Assembly: GCF_011927725.1 (NCBI RefSeq) | Contig: NZ_JAATJC010000001.1 | Location: forward strand, 1,185,001-1,249,000 | Length of the DNA: 64,000 nucleotides | Direction of reading: 5' to 3' | Source: Sphingomonas kaistensis | GTDB lineage: Bacteria > Pseudomonadota > Alphaproteobacteria > Sphingomonadales > Sphingomonadaceae | Shown: piece after piece, positions 16,412 through 32,771 of the stretch | How the letters are laid out: each line of letters begins with the position of its first letter | Numbering within the stretch: the stretch's first letter is position 1 | Program-made: the position numbers and the translations under genes | Notes under the pieces: generated by a model | What the model saw: the letters and a program-made list of their open reading frames with translations, nothing else | What the model was told of the DNA's origin: nothing | Databases searched by the model: none

Positions 16412-16450
16412 GCCCAGGCTTATCGGCCTGGCGCCCTTAACCGGGTGTGA

Positions 16451-18071
<1,621 letters not shown>

Positions 18072-18139
18072 CTGCCCCCACGTGGCGTGCCCGCGACCAA
18101 CCCAGATGCCTCGAGCCAGAAGACAGATCAGGAGCCTAG

Positions 18140-19024
18140 ATGAGCATTCTCGTTAACCGGAACACCAAGGTCATCACGCAGGGCATGACCGGTGAGACCG
18201 GCACCTTCCACACCCAGCAGGCGCTCGCCTACGGCACCCAGATGGTCGGCGGCGTGACCCCCGGCAAGGGCGGCTCGACCCACATCGGCCTGCCGGTGTT
18301 CGACACGGTCGAGGAAGCCGTCGCCAAGACCGGCGCCGACGCGTCGGTGATCTACGTTCCGCCGCCCTTCGCCGCCGATTCGATCCTCGAGGCGATCGAC
18401 GCCAGGGTGCCGCTGATCGTCTGCATCACCGAGGGCATTCCGGTGCTCGACATGGTCAAGGTCAAGCGCGCGCTCGACGGTTCGTCGTCGCGGCTGATCG
18501 GCCCGAACTGCCCGGGCGTCCTGACCCCGGACGAATGCAAGATCGGCATCATGCCCGGCAACATCTTCAAGAAGGGCAGCGTCGGAGTCGTCTCGCGCTC
18601 GGGCACGCTCACCTATGAAGCGGTGTTCCAGACCTCGAACGAGGGTCTCGGCCAGACCACCGCGGTCGGCATCGGCGGCGATCCGGTCAAGGGCACCGAG
18701 TTCATCGACATGCTCGAGATGTTCCTGGCCGACGACGAAACAAAGTCGATCATCATGATCGGCGAAATCGGTGGCTCGGCCGAAGAAGAAGCCGCCCAGT
18801 TCCTGGCCGACGAGGCCAAGCGCGGCCGGTCCAAGCCGACCGTCGGCTTCATCGCCGGCCGCACCGCCCCTCCTGGCCGCCGCATGGGCCATGCCGGCGC
18901 GATCGTATCCGGCGGCAAGGGCGACGCGGAATCCAAGATCGCCGCGATGGAAGCCGCTGGCATTCGGGTGTCCCCGAGCCCATCTGAGCTTGGCCGCACG
19001 CTGAAGGACCTGCTCAACGGCTGA
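18140..19024 (+). CDS. sucD: succinate-CoA ligase alpha subunit
   Basis: ADP/GDP-forming succinyl-CoA synthetase alpha subunit, the substrate-level phosphorylation step of the TCA cycle. The 294-residue protein has the CoA-binding Rossmann domain ([22 protein letters not shown]) and the phospho-histidine loop [22 protein letters not shown] lies at 18130-18134 before ATG 18140. The beta subunit gene sucC is not in this window, although the alpha subunit needs it. Confidence 0.97.
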   Translation: MSILVNRNTKVITQGMTGETGTFHTQQALAYGTQMVGGVTPGKGGSTHIGLPVFDTVEEAVAKTGADASVIYVPPPFAADSILEAIDARVPLIVCITEGIPVLDMVKVKRALDGSSSRLIGPNCPGVLTPDECKIGIMPGNIFKKGSVGVVSRSGTLTYEAVFQTSNEGLGQTTAVGIGGDPVKGTEFIDMLEMFLADDETKSIIMIGEIGGSAEEEAAQFLADEAKRGRSKPTVGFIAGRTAPPGRRMGHAGAIVSGGKGDAESKIAAMEAAGIRVSPSPSELGRTLKDLLNG

Positions 19025-19096
19025 CACACCCTGGCAAGGGTGCGGCGCTATAATGGCCTGAGGCCCCGGCTTGTCGAGCGGGGCGACGAGGATGGA

Positions 19097-21925
<2,829 letters not shown>

Positions 21926-21933
21926 GGGGAAGA

Positions 21934-23172
<1,239 letters not shown>

Positions 23173-23217
23173 GCAGATTTTTTGCTCCCCGTCCGGCGGG
23201 AGCCCCGAAGGAAGACC

Positions 23218-24609
<1,392 letters not shown>

Positions 24610-24633
24610 GGGGTGGGCAGGTCCGGTGTTGGC

Positions 24634-24918
24634 CTAGCCGCCGCCCTTAAGGCGGTGCGGGCAGCCGGGCCAGCAGCACGGGCGCCGCGTGCCTTCGGAC
24701 AGGCTTTCCAGGCCCCACGCGATCCGCTTGGTCCGCGTTTCCGCCTTCCTGGGTGACGTGACCCAGCAGATCCACTCGTTGCGGGCGAGCGGGGTGATGT
24801 CCTCCCAGGTCGATCGGGCCGCCGGCGCGCCCAGCAGTGCGGCGGCGAGGTCATCCGGCAGGTCGTGCACGGTGCCGCCGGCAAGGGTCCTCTGGTCGGC
24901 CATCGCCGTAGTTTTCAT
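24634..24918 (-). CDS. YdeI/OmpD-associated family protein
   Basis: Short protein (94 residues from ATG 24918) matching the YdeI/OmpD-associated C-terminal region: DLPDDLAAALLGAPAARSTW, then WICWVTSPRKAETRTKRI, a pattern in which an aromatic-rich helix is followed by an EAK-type repeat. The tail is Cys-rich (RRPCCWPGCPHR), as in several short homologues. An alternative ATG at 24903 would shorten it by five residues. The biochemical role of the family is poorly known. Confidence 0.72.
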   Translation of the reverse strand: MKTTAMADQRTLAGGTVHDLPDDLAAALLGAPAARSTWEDITPLARNEWICWVTSPRKAETRTKRIAWGLESLSEGTRRPCCWPGCPHRLKGGG

Positions 24919-25018
24919 CCCAATCGAGCCCAGCATCAAGAGGTGAGCGCATGCATTGCCACGGCAGGGCTTTGGACCCGGTCGGAACCGACTGGCGGTT
25001 CGTAACGCTTCAGTGACG

Positions 25019-25876
25019 ATGCTCACCTTTCTCGATCCGCCAACCGCCGCCGGCAGCAGCAAATTGCGGGTTCAGCTGACCTATTGGTGGCGCCACCGCC
25101 GACTGGCGCAGTTGCAGAAGCCATTGCTGTTCACCGAGTGGGTGCAACACCGCAAGCTGCATGACCGTGACCCGCGCATGCCGATCCTTGCCGACAAGGT
25201 CCGCGCCAAGACCTTCGTTGCCGGTTCGCTGGGGGAAGGGTGGGTCACGCCAACCTTGTGGGAAGGGGCGACCCTGCCCACCGAGCCGGCCTGGGACTTT
25301 CCATATGTGGTGAAGTCGCGCCACGGTTGCGGGCAGTTCCGCGTGGTGCGCAACCGCGAGGACCATGCCGAGGCGATCGAGCAATCCCGGCGCTGGATGC
25401 GGCAAAGCTACGGGGCCTGGCTCGACGAGTGGCTGTACGGCGAGATCGAGCGCGGATTGCTGGTGGAGCCGTATATCGGCGACGCGGCGGCGCTTCCCGT
25501 CGACTACAAGATCTTCGTGTTCGGAGGCCGGGCGCGCTTCGTCCAGGTCCATCTTGGCCGCGGCGAGGATCATCGCTGGATCGTTCTCGATCCGGACTGG
25601 AACCGCGTCTCCCCGCCGACCGAAGATCCAGATCCCGAACGCCCCGCGACACTGGATCGGATGCTGGAAGCAGCCGAGCGGCTTGCGGCCGGCTTCTGCT
25701 TCGTTCGTGCCGATTTCTACGAGATCGGGGGACAGCCACGGTTCGGGGAACTGACCTTCTATCCCGGCAGCGGCCTTGAACGGGTCGAGCCGCCTCGCCT
25801 TGACCTGCTGATGGGCCTCTTGTGGAGCGCGGCCCTGCCTCGCTGGCTCGAGCCCATCGCGCTGCTGTCGGCCTAG
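25019..25876 (+). CDS. TupA-like ATP-grasp protein
   Basis: Probable ATP-dependent ligase of 285 residues. Conserved features of the TupA-like ATP-grasp group are seen: PYVVKSRHGCGQ (nucleotide-binding Lys strand), RGLLVEPYIGD, DYKIFVFGGRARFVQVH and the metal-binding FVRADFYEI...GELTFYPGSG end. Such enzymes sit in surface polysaccharide or peptide-ligating pathways. It stands alone, between the YdeI-like gene and a secreted PEP-CTERM protein. ATG 25019 is preferred over GTG 25013. The substrate is unknown. Confidence 0.75.
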   Translation: MLTFLDPPTAAGSSKLRVQLTYWWRHRRLAQLQKPLLFTEWVQHRKLHDRDPRMPILADKVRAKTFVAGSLGEGWVTPTLWEGATLPTEPAWDFPYVVKSRHGCGQFRVVRNREDHAEAIEQSRRWMRQSYGAWLDEWLYGEIERGLLVEPYIGDAAALPVDYKIFVFGGRARFVQVHLGRGEDHRWIVLDPDWNRVSPPTEDPDPERPATLDRMLEAAERLAAGFCFVRADFYEIGGQPRFGELTFYPGSGLERVEPPRLDLLMGLLWSAALPRWLEPIALLSA

Positions 25877-25963
25877 GCTTTCACCAACGCCAGGATGCCC
25901 GGCAACCACCTGGCTGCCGGGCATCGGGCTCATCAACCGCAGGGGAGGCGGCCGATGTTCTCG

Positions 25964-26827
25964 TCAGGCGGGCGCCATCGCCAGGGTGAGCGACCGGCGG
26001 CGGCGGCGGAACGTCGCTCCGATCACACCGAAGCCGAGCAGCATCATCGCCCAGGTCGCAGGCTCCGGCACGGCGGCCACCGCAGCCGTGACCGAGGCAC
26101 GCGACTGACCGATGATGAGGTTGCCGTTGGCGACCCCCGTACCAAGCGCGAAATTGTTGAACCCGACGCGGATGGCGTTGGTGGTGATGCCGAGGCTGGT
26201 CAGGCCGTCACCTTCCATGATCTGTTCGTTGAGGATGATGAACAGGCCGCCCAGGTCGAACAGGACGGTGTTGGGGTCCGGATTGCTGAACAGCGACGCG
26301 TTGATGTTGAGGCCCGACAGCACGGAGCCACCGATCACCAGCCCCTCGATCGTCGTCGACCCGGTGGCGCTGAGCCCGCCGAGCGACGATGCCGTCGATT
26401 GGGACTGGATGGTTGTCGCACCGATGCTGAACAGCCCGGCCAGCCGCGGATCGTTGATGACCGTCAGGCCGATGCCGGCCGCCAGGTCGTTCACGGTCGC
26501 GGTGGCGGAAGCGCCGGTCGCGGTGCCGGTCGAGTTGGAGCTGAGAAGCCCTGTTTCCACCCGCTGGCTGAGCCCGGTCAGGCCGGTCGTCAGGGAGGCC
26601 GCTTCCTGGACCGACGCGACGGAGTTCGAGACATTGTAGTCGGGGGGAGCGCTGCCGCTGGTGGCGGCAACCGGACCGATGCTGACGGTGGCGGTGGTGA
26701 TCCCGCCGACCTTTACCGTTTCATTCGCTCCGAGGGCGTAGCCCGAACTGGAGGCTGTCTGCGCGAGGGCAGGTGTGGCCAGCAGGCTGAGGCTGAGAGT
26801 TGCGAGACATGTCAGAGACTTCCGCAT
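25964..26827 (-). CDS. secreted PEPxxWA-CTERM sorting domain protein (large)
   Basis: Exported protein of 287 residues: signal peptide MRKSLTCLATLSLSLLATPALA, a Ser/Thr/Gly/Asn-rich beta-type body, then the sorting tail VPEPATWAMMLLGFGVIGATF followed by a cluster of arginines (split here for length: the tail runs from about residue 257). Proteins with this tail are recognised by exosortase-type systems and usually end up in the outer surface or matrix. ATG 26827 has GGAG at good spacing. It has no neighbour on the same strand. The function of the body is not recognised. Confidence 0.85.
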   Translation of the reverse strand: MRKSLTCLATLSLSLLATPALAQTASSSGYALGANETVKVGGITTATVSIGPVAATSGSAPPDYNVSNSVASVQEAASLTTGLTGLSQRVETGLLSSNSTGTATGASATATVNDLAAGIGLTVINDPRLAGLFSIGATTIQSQSTASSLGGLSATGSTTIEGLVIGGSVLSGLNINASLFSNPDPNTVLFDLGGLFIILNEQIMEGDGLTSLGITTNAIRVGFNNFALGTGVANGNLIIGQSRASVTAAVAAVPEPATWAMMLLGFGVIGATFRRRRRSLTLAMAPA

Positions 26828-27060
26828 AACCTTCTCCATCCACCCGGCGCGCCGCGGCCAGCGACGACCACTTGCGCTCTGGGTGTTCCAATAGATCCGG
26901 CAAAGGCAGCTACGCTTGGGGACAGGGGTCATATGCGGCGCCTTTTGGCACTGTCACGAACTGGGACAATGTCAGCCGCGGGCTAAAAGGCTGCGCATGC
27001 CAAGGCTGCCGTGGCGATGTGATGAGGACTATTCCGCGGGGCGCTCACTCCCCTTAAGCG

Positions 27061-27813
27061 GTGACCCATGATCGCCATTCTTTCGCCCGCGGGCCGCCCA
27101 GGCGGCGCCGCAATGCCGACCGGATCACGGCCTTGAAGGTTCGCGCCACCCTTCGCCGCTGGCACATCTGGCTTGGCTGGCTGGTCGGCGTGCCGTTCCT
27201 GTTCTGGGCGCTGTCGGGCCTGATCATGGTGTGGAAGCCGATCGAGGAGGTGCGCGGGACCGATCTTCTCGCGCCGGCCGCGCCGGTCGTGCTGGGGGCG
27301 CCGGCCATCCTGCCCTCGGTCGTCGCCGGCCTGCCTCTCGCCAAGGTCACCCTCGAGCAGCGGGCCGCCGGTCCGCGCTGGGTGATCGAGGTGCGCGGCG
27401 GTCCGACCCGGCTTGCCGATCCAGTGACCGGAAGGCTGCTTCCACCGCTCAGCGCCGCCGACGCCTCGGCCGAGGTGCTCGCCCGCTACCGCGGTACCGG
27501 CACCATCGCCTCCGTCAGCCGCACCAGTGCCGACGACCCGCCGCTCGAACTGCGCCGTCCGGTGGCGAGCTGGAAGGTCGACATGAGCGACGGCAGCCAC
27601 CTGTTCGTCGCGGCGGACAGCGGGGCGATCGTCGCCACCCGCACCCGCTGGTGGCGCGTCTACGACTGGATGTGGGGGCTCCACATCATGGACCTCAAGG
27701 GCCGCGAGGACACCCACCATCCGACCCTCGTCGCCTTTGCCGCGATCAGCCTGCTGACGGTCCTGCTGGCGCTGGTCCTGCTGCCGCTTTCAATCAAGCG
27801 CCGCCGCCCCTAG
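27061..27813 (+). CDS. PepSY-domain membrane protein
   Basis: Inner-membrane protein of up to 250 residues: basic N-terminus, membrane helix with HIWLGWLVGVPFLFWALSGL, a periplasmic PepSY-like region containing WKVDMSDG and GAIVATRTRWWRVYDWMWGLH, and a C-terminal helix (LLTVLLALVLLPLSI). Such proteins often assist electron or metal traffic in flavin or siderophore systems. The start is unsure: GTG 27061 or TTG 27133, both with weak ribosome-binding sites. The aldehyde dehydrogenase gene begins only nine bases after the stop, suggesting one operon. Confidence 0.8.
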   Translation: MTHDRHSFARGPPRRRRNADRITALKVRATLRRWHIWLGWLVGVPFLFWALSGLIMVWKPIEEVRGTDLLAPAAPVVLGAPAILPSVVAGLPLAKVTLEQRAAGPRWVIEVRGGPTRLADPVTGRLLPPLSAADASAEVLARYRGTGTIASVSRTSADDPPLELRRPVASWKVDMSDGSHLFVAADSGAIVATRTRWWRVYDWMWGLHIMDLKGREDTHHPTLVAFAAISLLTVLLALVLLPLSIKRRRP

Positions 27814-27822
27814 ATCGGGGTC

Positions 27823-29247
27823 ATGGGATATGAGACCGAGCTGAAGCTCTTCATCGACGGCGCGTGGCGCCAGGGCGAGGGCGACCTTTCGCCCGTGATC
27901 AATCCGGCGAGCGGCGACACCATCGCCGAGCTGCATCTCGCCAGCACCGCCAACCTCGACGAGGCGCTGGCGGCGGCCGGGCGGGCCTGGCCCGAATGGC
28001 GCGCCATGGACGTCGAGAAGCGCGGGGCGATCCTCCGCAAGGCCGCCAGCCTGCTGCGCGAGCGGGCCGAGCCGATCGGTCGGTTGCTGACCCAGGAACA
28101 GGGCAAGCCCCTGGCCGAGGCGATCGGCGAGGTGATGGGCGCGGCCGGCATGTTCGACTATTTCGCCGAAGAAGCGAAGCGTGCCGGCGGGCGCGTCCTC
28201 GTGCGTCCGACCGGCCAGCGTTCGATCGTCATTCCGCAGCCGGTCGGCCCGACCGTCACCTTTACGCCGTGGAATTTCCCGATCTACCTGCTCGCCAAGA
28301 AGGTGGCGGCGGCGCTTGCGGCGGGCTGCACCGTCATCTCCAAGCCGCCCGAGGAAACTCCCGGTTGCACCGGCGCGCTTGCCAGGGCGCTAGACGATGC
28401 GGGCATTCCCAAGGGCGTGTTCCAGCTCGTCCACGGCGTTCCTGACGCGGTATCGCGCCAGTTGATCGGCAGCCCGGTCATCCGCAAGATCAGCTTCACC
28501 GGCTCGACCGGCGTCGGCAAGCATCTGATGAAGCTTGCCGCCGACGGCATGAAGCGCATCACGATGGAGCTTGGCGGCCACGCTCCGGTGCTGGTGTTCG
28601 ACGATTGCGACCTCGACAAGACGCTCGACATGCTGGTGCCGCAGAAGTTCAGGAACGCCGGCCAGGTCTGCGTCTCGCCGACCCGCTTCTTCGTGCAGGA
28701 AGGCATTTACGACGCCTTCGCCAAAGGCTTTGCGGCCCGCACGGCGGCCGTGAAGCTCGGCAACGGTCTCGACGCCGACACTAGGATGGGACCGCTCGCC
28801 AACCAGCGGCGGCTGCCCGCGATCGCCGGGCTGGTCGAGGATGCCAAGGCCAAGGGCGCCCGCGTGCTTGCGGGCGGTGAGCCGGGCGACGGCGGCTTCT
28901 TCTTCCAGCCCACCGTGCTGGCCGATGTCCCCGACCACGCTGACGCGATGAACGTCGAACCGTTCGGTCCGGTCGCGCTGATGCGCAGCTTCGCCACCGA
29001 GGACGAAGCGCTGCACCAGGCCAACCGCCTGCCCTACGGCCTCGCCTCGTTCGTCTTCACCGAGAACGGCCGCCGCGCCAACCGCCTTGGCGATGCGCTC
29101 GAAAGCGGGATGGTCGGCATTAACAACTTCGCCATCTCGGTCGCCGACGCGCCCTTCGGCGGGGTCAAGGAAAGCGGCTTCGGCAGCGAAGGCGGCGAGG
29201 AAGGGCTTGCCAGCTACCAGGTGACCAAGGCCATCCACCAGGCTTGA
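27823..29247 (+). CDS. NAD(P)-dependent aldehyde dehydrogenase, GabD-like
   Basis: Aldehyde dehydrogenase superfamily enzyme of 474 residues with catalytic Cys in NAGQVCVSPTR, general-base Glu in MELGGHAPVLV, cofactor loop TFTPWNFPIYLL and FTGSTGVGK. The closest family is succinate-semialdehyde dehydrogenase, so gabD is a reasonable but unproven name. ATG 27823 directly follows the PepSY gene. An ATP-grasp gene starts 71 bases downstream, which makes a shared pathway plausible. Confidence 0.9.
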   Translation: MGYETELKLFIDGAWRQGEGDLSPVINPASGDTIAELHLASTANLDEALAAAGRAWPEWRAMDVEKRGAILRKAASLLRERAEPIGRLLTQEQGKPLAEAIGEVMGAAGMFDYFAEEAKRAGGRVLVRPTGQRSIVIPQPVGPTVTFTPWNFPIYLLAKKVAAALAAGCTVISKPPEETPGCTGALARALDDAGIPKGVFQLVHGVPDAVSRQLIGSPVIRKISFTGSTGVGKHLMKLAADGMKRITMELGGHAPVLVFDDCDLDKTLDMLVPQKFRNAGQVCVSPTRFFVQEGIYDAFAKGFAARTAAVKLGNGLDADTRMGPLANQRRLPAIAGLVEDAKAKGARVLAGGEPGDGGFFFQPTVLADVPDHADAMNVEPFGPVALMRSFATEDEALHQANRLPYGLASFVFTENGRRANRLGDALESGMVGINNFAISVADAPFGGVKESGFGSEGGEEGLASYQVTKAIHQA

Positions 29248-29318
29248 CCCATCGGGCGGGCGGCTCCACATCCCGCCAGCCCACGTGCTCGGGCGAACGC
29301 ACTCCGACGAGGAAGCGA

Positions 29319-30230
29319 ATGCCCGAGCTTGCCCTGCTGTACGAACATCCCTTGTGGTTCGAGCCGCTGTTCGCCGCGCTCGACCGGTCGGGCGTCGATT
29401 ATGTGAAGATCGCGGTGGGCGACCACCATTTCGACCCGGCCGGCTCGCCGCCGCCGGCGCCGGTGATCTTCAACCGCGTCGCCATGTCGAGCTTCCTGCG
29501 CGAGCCCGAGCATCCTTTGTTCTACACCGCCGCGCTGCTCGATCATTGGCGAGGGCAGGGGGCCCTGGTCCTGAACGGGCCCGAGGTGATGGCGATCGAC
29601 AGCAGCAAGGCGCGGCAATTGTCGCTGCTCGGCCGCCTCGGCCTCACCACCCCGCGCACCCGCGTCGTCCACCGCGCCGCCGATCTCGCTGGGGCTGCGG
29701 AGGAGATCGGCTATCCGCTGCTGGTCAAGGCCAATGTCGGCGGCTCCGGCGCCGGCATCATGCGCTTCGACAGCGCGGCCGAGCTGGCGGCGGTGGTGGC
29801 CGCGGGGGACCAGCCGCGGTCGGTCGACCAGGTGCTGCTGGTGCAGGAAGCGGTGCCGGCGCGTGACGGGATGATCTGGCGGATCGAGACGCTGGACGCC
29901 AGGTTTCTTTACGCGCTGGAGATTGCCGGCGCCGGCCAGTTCGACCTCTGCCCGGCCGATGCCTGCGGTGACGAGCGCGGGCCGATCGCGATGCGCGCCT
30001 TCACTCCGCCGGCCGAGATCGTCGCCGGTGCGGAGCGGGTCGCGCAAGCGATGGGGATGGACGTCGGCGGGGTCGAGGTGATGATCGACAGCCGCGACGG
30101 ATCGGCCAAATTCTACGACATCAACGCCCTGTCCAATTTCGTCGCCAAGCCCACCGAAGTGCTCGGTTACGATCCGCACGACAATCTGGTGGACTGGCTA
30201 AAGACTAAGATCGCGGAGGCACGGGCATGA
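29319..30230 (+). CDS. RimK-like ATP-grasp ligase
   Basis: ATP-grasp enzyme of 303 residues. The N-terminal pre-ATP-grasp domain starts MPELALLYEHPLWFEPLF; the ATP-grasp core shows SKARQLSLLGRLGLTTPRT, LLVKANVGGSGAGIMRF (phosphate-binding glycine loop), LLVQEAVP and the metal-binding end GVEVMID...FYDINALSNF. The family ligates amino acids or other amines to carboxylates. GAGGAAG precedes ATG 29319. Its stop overlaps the flavin monooxygenase start (ATGA), so the two products are made together. The substrate is unknown. Confidence 0.82.
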   Translation: MPELALLYEHPLWFEPLFAALDRSGVDYVKIAVGDHHFDPAGSPPPAPVIFNRVAMSSFLREPEHPLFYTAALLDHWRGQGALVLNGPEVMAIDSSKARQLSLLGRLGLTTPRTRVVHRAADLAGAAEEIGYPLLVKANVGGSGAGIMRFDSAAELAAVVAAGDQPRSVDQVLLVQEAVPARDGMIWRIETLDARFLYALEIAGAGQFDLCPADACGDERGPIAMRAFTPPAEIVAGAERVAQAMGMDVGGVEVMIDSRDGSAKFYDINALSNFVAKPTEVLGYDPHDNLVDWLKTKIAEARA

Positions 30231-31261
30231 GGTTCGGTTACTGGATGCCGGTGTTCGGCGGCTGGCTCCGCAACGACCCCGACGAGGGGCCGGCGGCAAG
30301 CTGGGAACAGGTCCGCGACCTGACCTTGCGCTCGGAGCAGGCCGGGTGGGACCTCAGCCTCATCGCCGAACTGTTTCTCAACGACATCAAGGGGGTGGAT
30401 CAGCCCGCGCTCGACGCGTGGAGCACCGCCGCCGCGCTGGCCGCGGTCACCTCCAGCATCGAGCTGATGGTGGCGGTCAGGCCCAACTTCCATCACCCCG
30501 CGCTGCTCGCCAAGCAGGCCGCCAACATCGACCGCATCAGCAACGGCCGGCTGGCACTGAACGTGGTGTCGAGCTGGTGGAAGGAGGAGGCCGAGCAGTA
30601 TGGCCTCGCCTTCGACCAGCATGACGACCGCTATGCCCGCACCGCCGAGTGGCTGACGGTGGTCGACGGCCTGTGGCGCGAGCAGCGTTTCACCCATCAG
30701 GGCGAACGCTACCAGCTGAAGCAGGCGATCGTCGCGCCCAAGCCCGTTCGCCGCCCGGTCGTCTATGCCGGCGGGGAAAGCGATGCGGCCAAGACCCTGA
30801 TCGCGCGCCAGTGCGATGCCTATGTGATGCACGGCGATCCGGTCGAGGCGATCGCGGCGAGGATCACCGACATGCGCAGCCGGCGCGAACAGGCGGGTGG
30901 CCCGCCGATGCCGTTCGGAATGGCCGCCTACGTCATCGTCCGCGACAGCGAGGCGGAGGCACGGCGCGAGCTCGACCGGATCACCGCCATGCCGGCGACG
31001 CCGCCGCCTGGCTTCGCCAACTTCGACCAGTGGCTGTCGGGGACCGAGCTCGAGCGGACGCTCAAGCTGCAGGAGTATAGCGTGTCCAACCGCGGGCTTC
31101 GTCCGAACCTGGTCGGAACGCCCGAGCAGGTCGCCGATCGCATCCGCGCCTACGAGGCGATCGGGCTCGATCTCCTGCTGCTGCAGATGAGCCCGCAGGC
31201 CGAGGAAATGGATCGCTTCGCGGCCAGCGTCATGGCTCCGATGCGGGCCGGACGGTTATAG
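30227..31261 (+). CDS. LLM-class flavin-dependent monooxygenase
   Basis: Luciferase-like monooxygenase of 344 residues using FMNH2, of the SsuD/SfnG type that cleaves sulfonates or sulfones and related compounds. Signature regions: MRFGYWMPVFGGWL, RPNFHHPALLAKQAANIDRI, NVVSSWWKEEAEQYG and VYAGGESDAAK. No flavin reductase gene is adjacent, so FMNH2 must come from elsewhere. It is translationally coupled to the ATP-grasp gene, an uncommon pairing. Confidence 0.88.
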   Translation: MRFGYWMPVFGGWLRNDPDEGPAASWEQVRDLTLRSEQAGWDLSLIAELFLNDIKGVDQPALDAWSTAAALAAVTSSIELMVAVRPNFHHPALLAKQAANIDRISNGRLALNVVSSWWKEEAEQYGLAFDQHDDRYARTAEWLTVVDGLWREQRFTHQGERYQLKQAIVAPKPVRRPVVYAGGESDAAKTLIARQCDAYVMHGDPVEAIAARITDMRSRREQAGGPPMPFGMAAYVIVRDSEAEARRELDRITAMPATPPPGFANFDQWLSGTELERTLKLQEYSVSNRGLRPNLVGTPEQVADRIRAYEAIGLDLLLLQMSPQAEEMDRFAASVMAPMRAGRL

Positions 31262-31383
31262 CCCTGACCCGAACCGGTACAGTCTTTGGGCTTAACCAAA
31301 CTCGCTAAGGAGCGGGGTCTTTGCAGGCGCGTTGGTGAGGCGCATAAACATTCTCGTAACCATTCTGACTTCGCAGGCCCGAC

Positions 31384-32160
31384 TTGAGCGCTCCGTTTCG
31401 TTTCCCGAAATTCTTCGTCACCTCGCCGGCGCCTTGTCCCTATCTTCCGGGCAAGGTCGAGCGGAAGGTGTTCACCGAATTGTCGGGTCACCATGCCGGT
31501 GAATTGAACGAGGCGCTGGGCCGGATCGGGTTCCGCCGTTCGCAGTCGGTCGCCTACCGGCCGAGCTGCATCGACTGCCAGGCCTGCGTGTCGGTCCGCG
31601 TCGCAGCAAGCGAATTTGCCTCCACCGCCACCCAGCGCAAGCTGATGAAGCGCCATGCCGATCTCGAAGTGACGGCGTGCAAGCCGTGGACGACCGAGGA
31701 GCAGTTCGACCTCCTGCGCCGCTATCTTGCAGTCCGGCATCCGGGCGGCGGGATGGCCGAGATGGACGACAACGACTTCGCCGACATGGTCGAGCAGACC
31801 CCGGTCCGCACCTATGTCGTTGAATATCGCGAACCGTCGGTCGACGGCCGCCCCGGCCGGCTGGTCGGCGCCTGCCTCAGCGATCAGCAGAGCGACGGGC
31901 TGAGCATGATCTACAGCTTCTTCGATCCCAACCTGGCGGATCGCAAGGGGCTGGGCACCTTCATCATCCTCGACCACATCCAGCGCGCGGCCCGCGCCGG
32001 CCTGCCCTACGTCTACCTCGGCTACTGGGTCGAAGGGTCGGAGCGGATGGCCTACAAGGCCAAGTTCCGCCCGATGGAGCGGCTCGGCCGCGACGGCTGG
32101 AAGCGGTTCGAGCCTAAGACTTTAACAACCGTTGCTGCGGTAAGCAGCACGGCTGGATAA
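31384..32160 (+). CDS. bpt: aspartate/glutamate leucyltransferase Bpt
   Basis: N-end rule enzyme that adds leucine from Leu-tRNA to N-terminal Asp or Glu, marking proteins for ClpS/ClpAP degradation. The 258-residue protein has the family start [20 protein letters not shown], the [12 protein letters not shown] motif and the C-terminal YSFFDP...GTFIILDHI and [18 protein letters not shown]. The start is TTG 31384, which gives exactly the homologues' N-terminus; no ATG is nearby. A stem-loop follows at 32163. Confidence 0.93.
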   Translation: MSAPFRFPKFFVTSPAPCPYLPGKVERKVFTELSGHHAGELNEALGRIGFRRSQSVAYRPSCIDCQACVSVRVAASEFASTATQRKLMKRHADLEVTACKPWTTEEQFDLLRRYLAVRHPGGGMAEMDDNDFADMVEQTPVRTYVVEYREPSVDGRPGRLVGACLSDQQSDGLSMIYSFFDPNLADRKGLGTFIILDHIQRAARAGLPYVYLGYWVEGSERMAYKAKFRPMERLGRDGWKRFEPKTLTTVAAVSSTAG

Positions 32161-32162
32161 GT

Positions 32163-32210
32163 AAGTTGCGTCTGCGCCACTGGAATGGTGTTCCAGAATG
32201 ACGCAAACTT
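32163..32210. repeat. nested inverted repeat upstream of the second PEP-CTERM gene
   Basis: Outer arms AAGTTGCGTC (32163-32172) and GACGCAAACTT (32200-32210, one bulged A) enclose inner arms CTGGAA (32180-32185) and TTCCAG (32191-32196). It starts 3 bases after the bpt stop and ends 24 bases before the next start. It has no T-run, so an operator or leader structure is as likely as a terminator. Confidence 0.6.
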
Positions 32211-32233
32211 TGAGAGACTCTGGGGGAAGTAGA

Positions 32234-32761
32234 ATGCGTAAGTGGCTCATTCCAATGGCGGCTTGCCTGTTTGGCCTGGCCAGCCCGGCCAGCGCGGCGC
32301 TTACGCAGCTCACTATTTCCGGAACGGTGATGGGCTCGCAGGGCACCATCATGTGCGGCCCCGGCTCGCCGGTGACATGCCTGACCAATTATCCGACCGG
32401 CGTCCGCACCGAAAGCTATGCCACCAGCTTCATGCAGACTTTGTTGCCGATCGATCTCCAGCAGGGCGACAATGCGTTCAGCTATGGCGCGCTGCGGAGC
32501 GGCGGGCTGTTCACCGGTATCATCAACAATAACAACGGCGTCCTGACCGGACGCGACCTTTATTATTCGTTCGAGAGCAACGGCGTGCGGTTCGGCACGG
32601 TGGGAAGCAATTTCATCACCGCCTCGGCGACGTCCTTCTCGGTCGCCGCGGTCTCCCCGGTGCCGGAGCCTGCGACCTGGGCGCTGATGCTGGTCGGTTT
32701 CCTTGCCGTTGGCTCGGCCCTTCGCCAGGCACCGCGCAGGCGGGCATTGCTGCCCGCCTGA
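32234..32761 (+). CDS. secreted PEPxxWA-CTERM sorting domain protein (small)
   Basis: Exported protein of 175 residues: signal peptide MRKWLIPMAACLFGLASPASA, a beta-type body with one Cys pair (IMCGPGSPVTC), and the sorting tail VPEPATWALMLVGFLAVGSAL followed by arginines. The body is not recognised. GGGGGAA lies before ATG 32234; an earlier in-frame ATG at 32198 lies inside the inverted repeat and is unlikely. Leader similarity to the other PEP-CTERM gene in the window suggests the same export and sorting route. Confidence 0.85.
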   Translation: MRKWLIPMAACLFGLASPASAALTQLTISGTVMGSQGTIMCGPGSPVTCLTNYPTGVRTESYATSFMQTLLPIDLQQGDNAFSYGALRSGGLFTGIINNNNGVLTGRDLYYSFESNGVRFGTVGSNFITASATSFSVAAVSPVPEPATWALMLVGFLAVGSALRQAPRRRALLPA

Positions 32762-32771
32762 TCGTCCTTCG

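Noticed and set aside
31262..31383. CtrA boxes in the gap upstream of bpt
   Set aside because: TTAA and TAAC elements occur but none has the seven-base spacing of the consensus.
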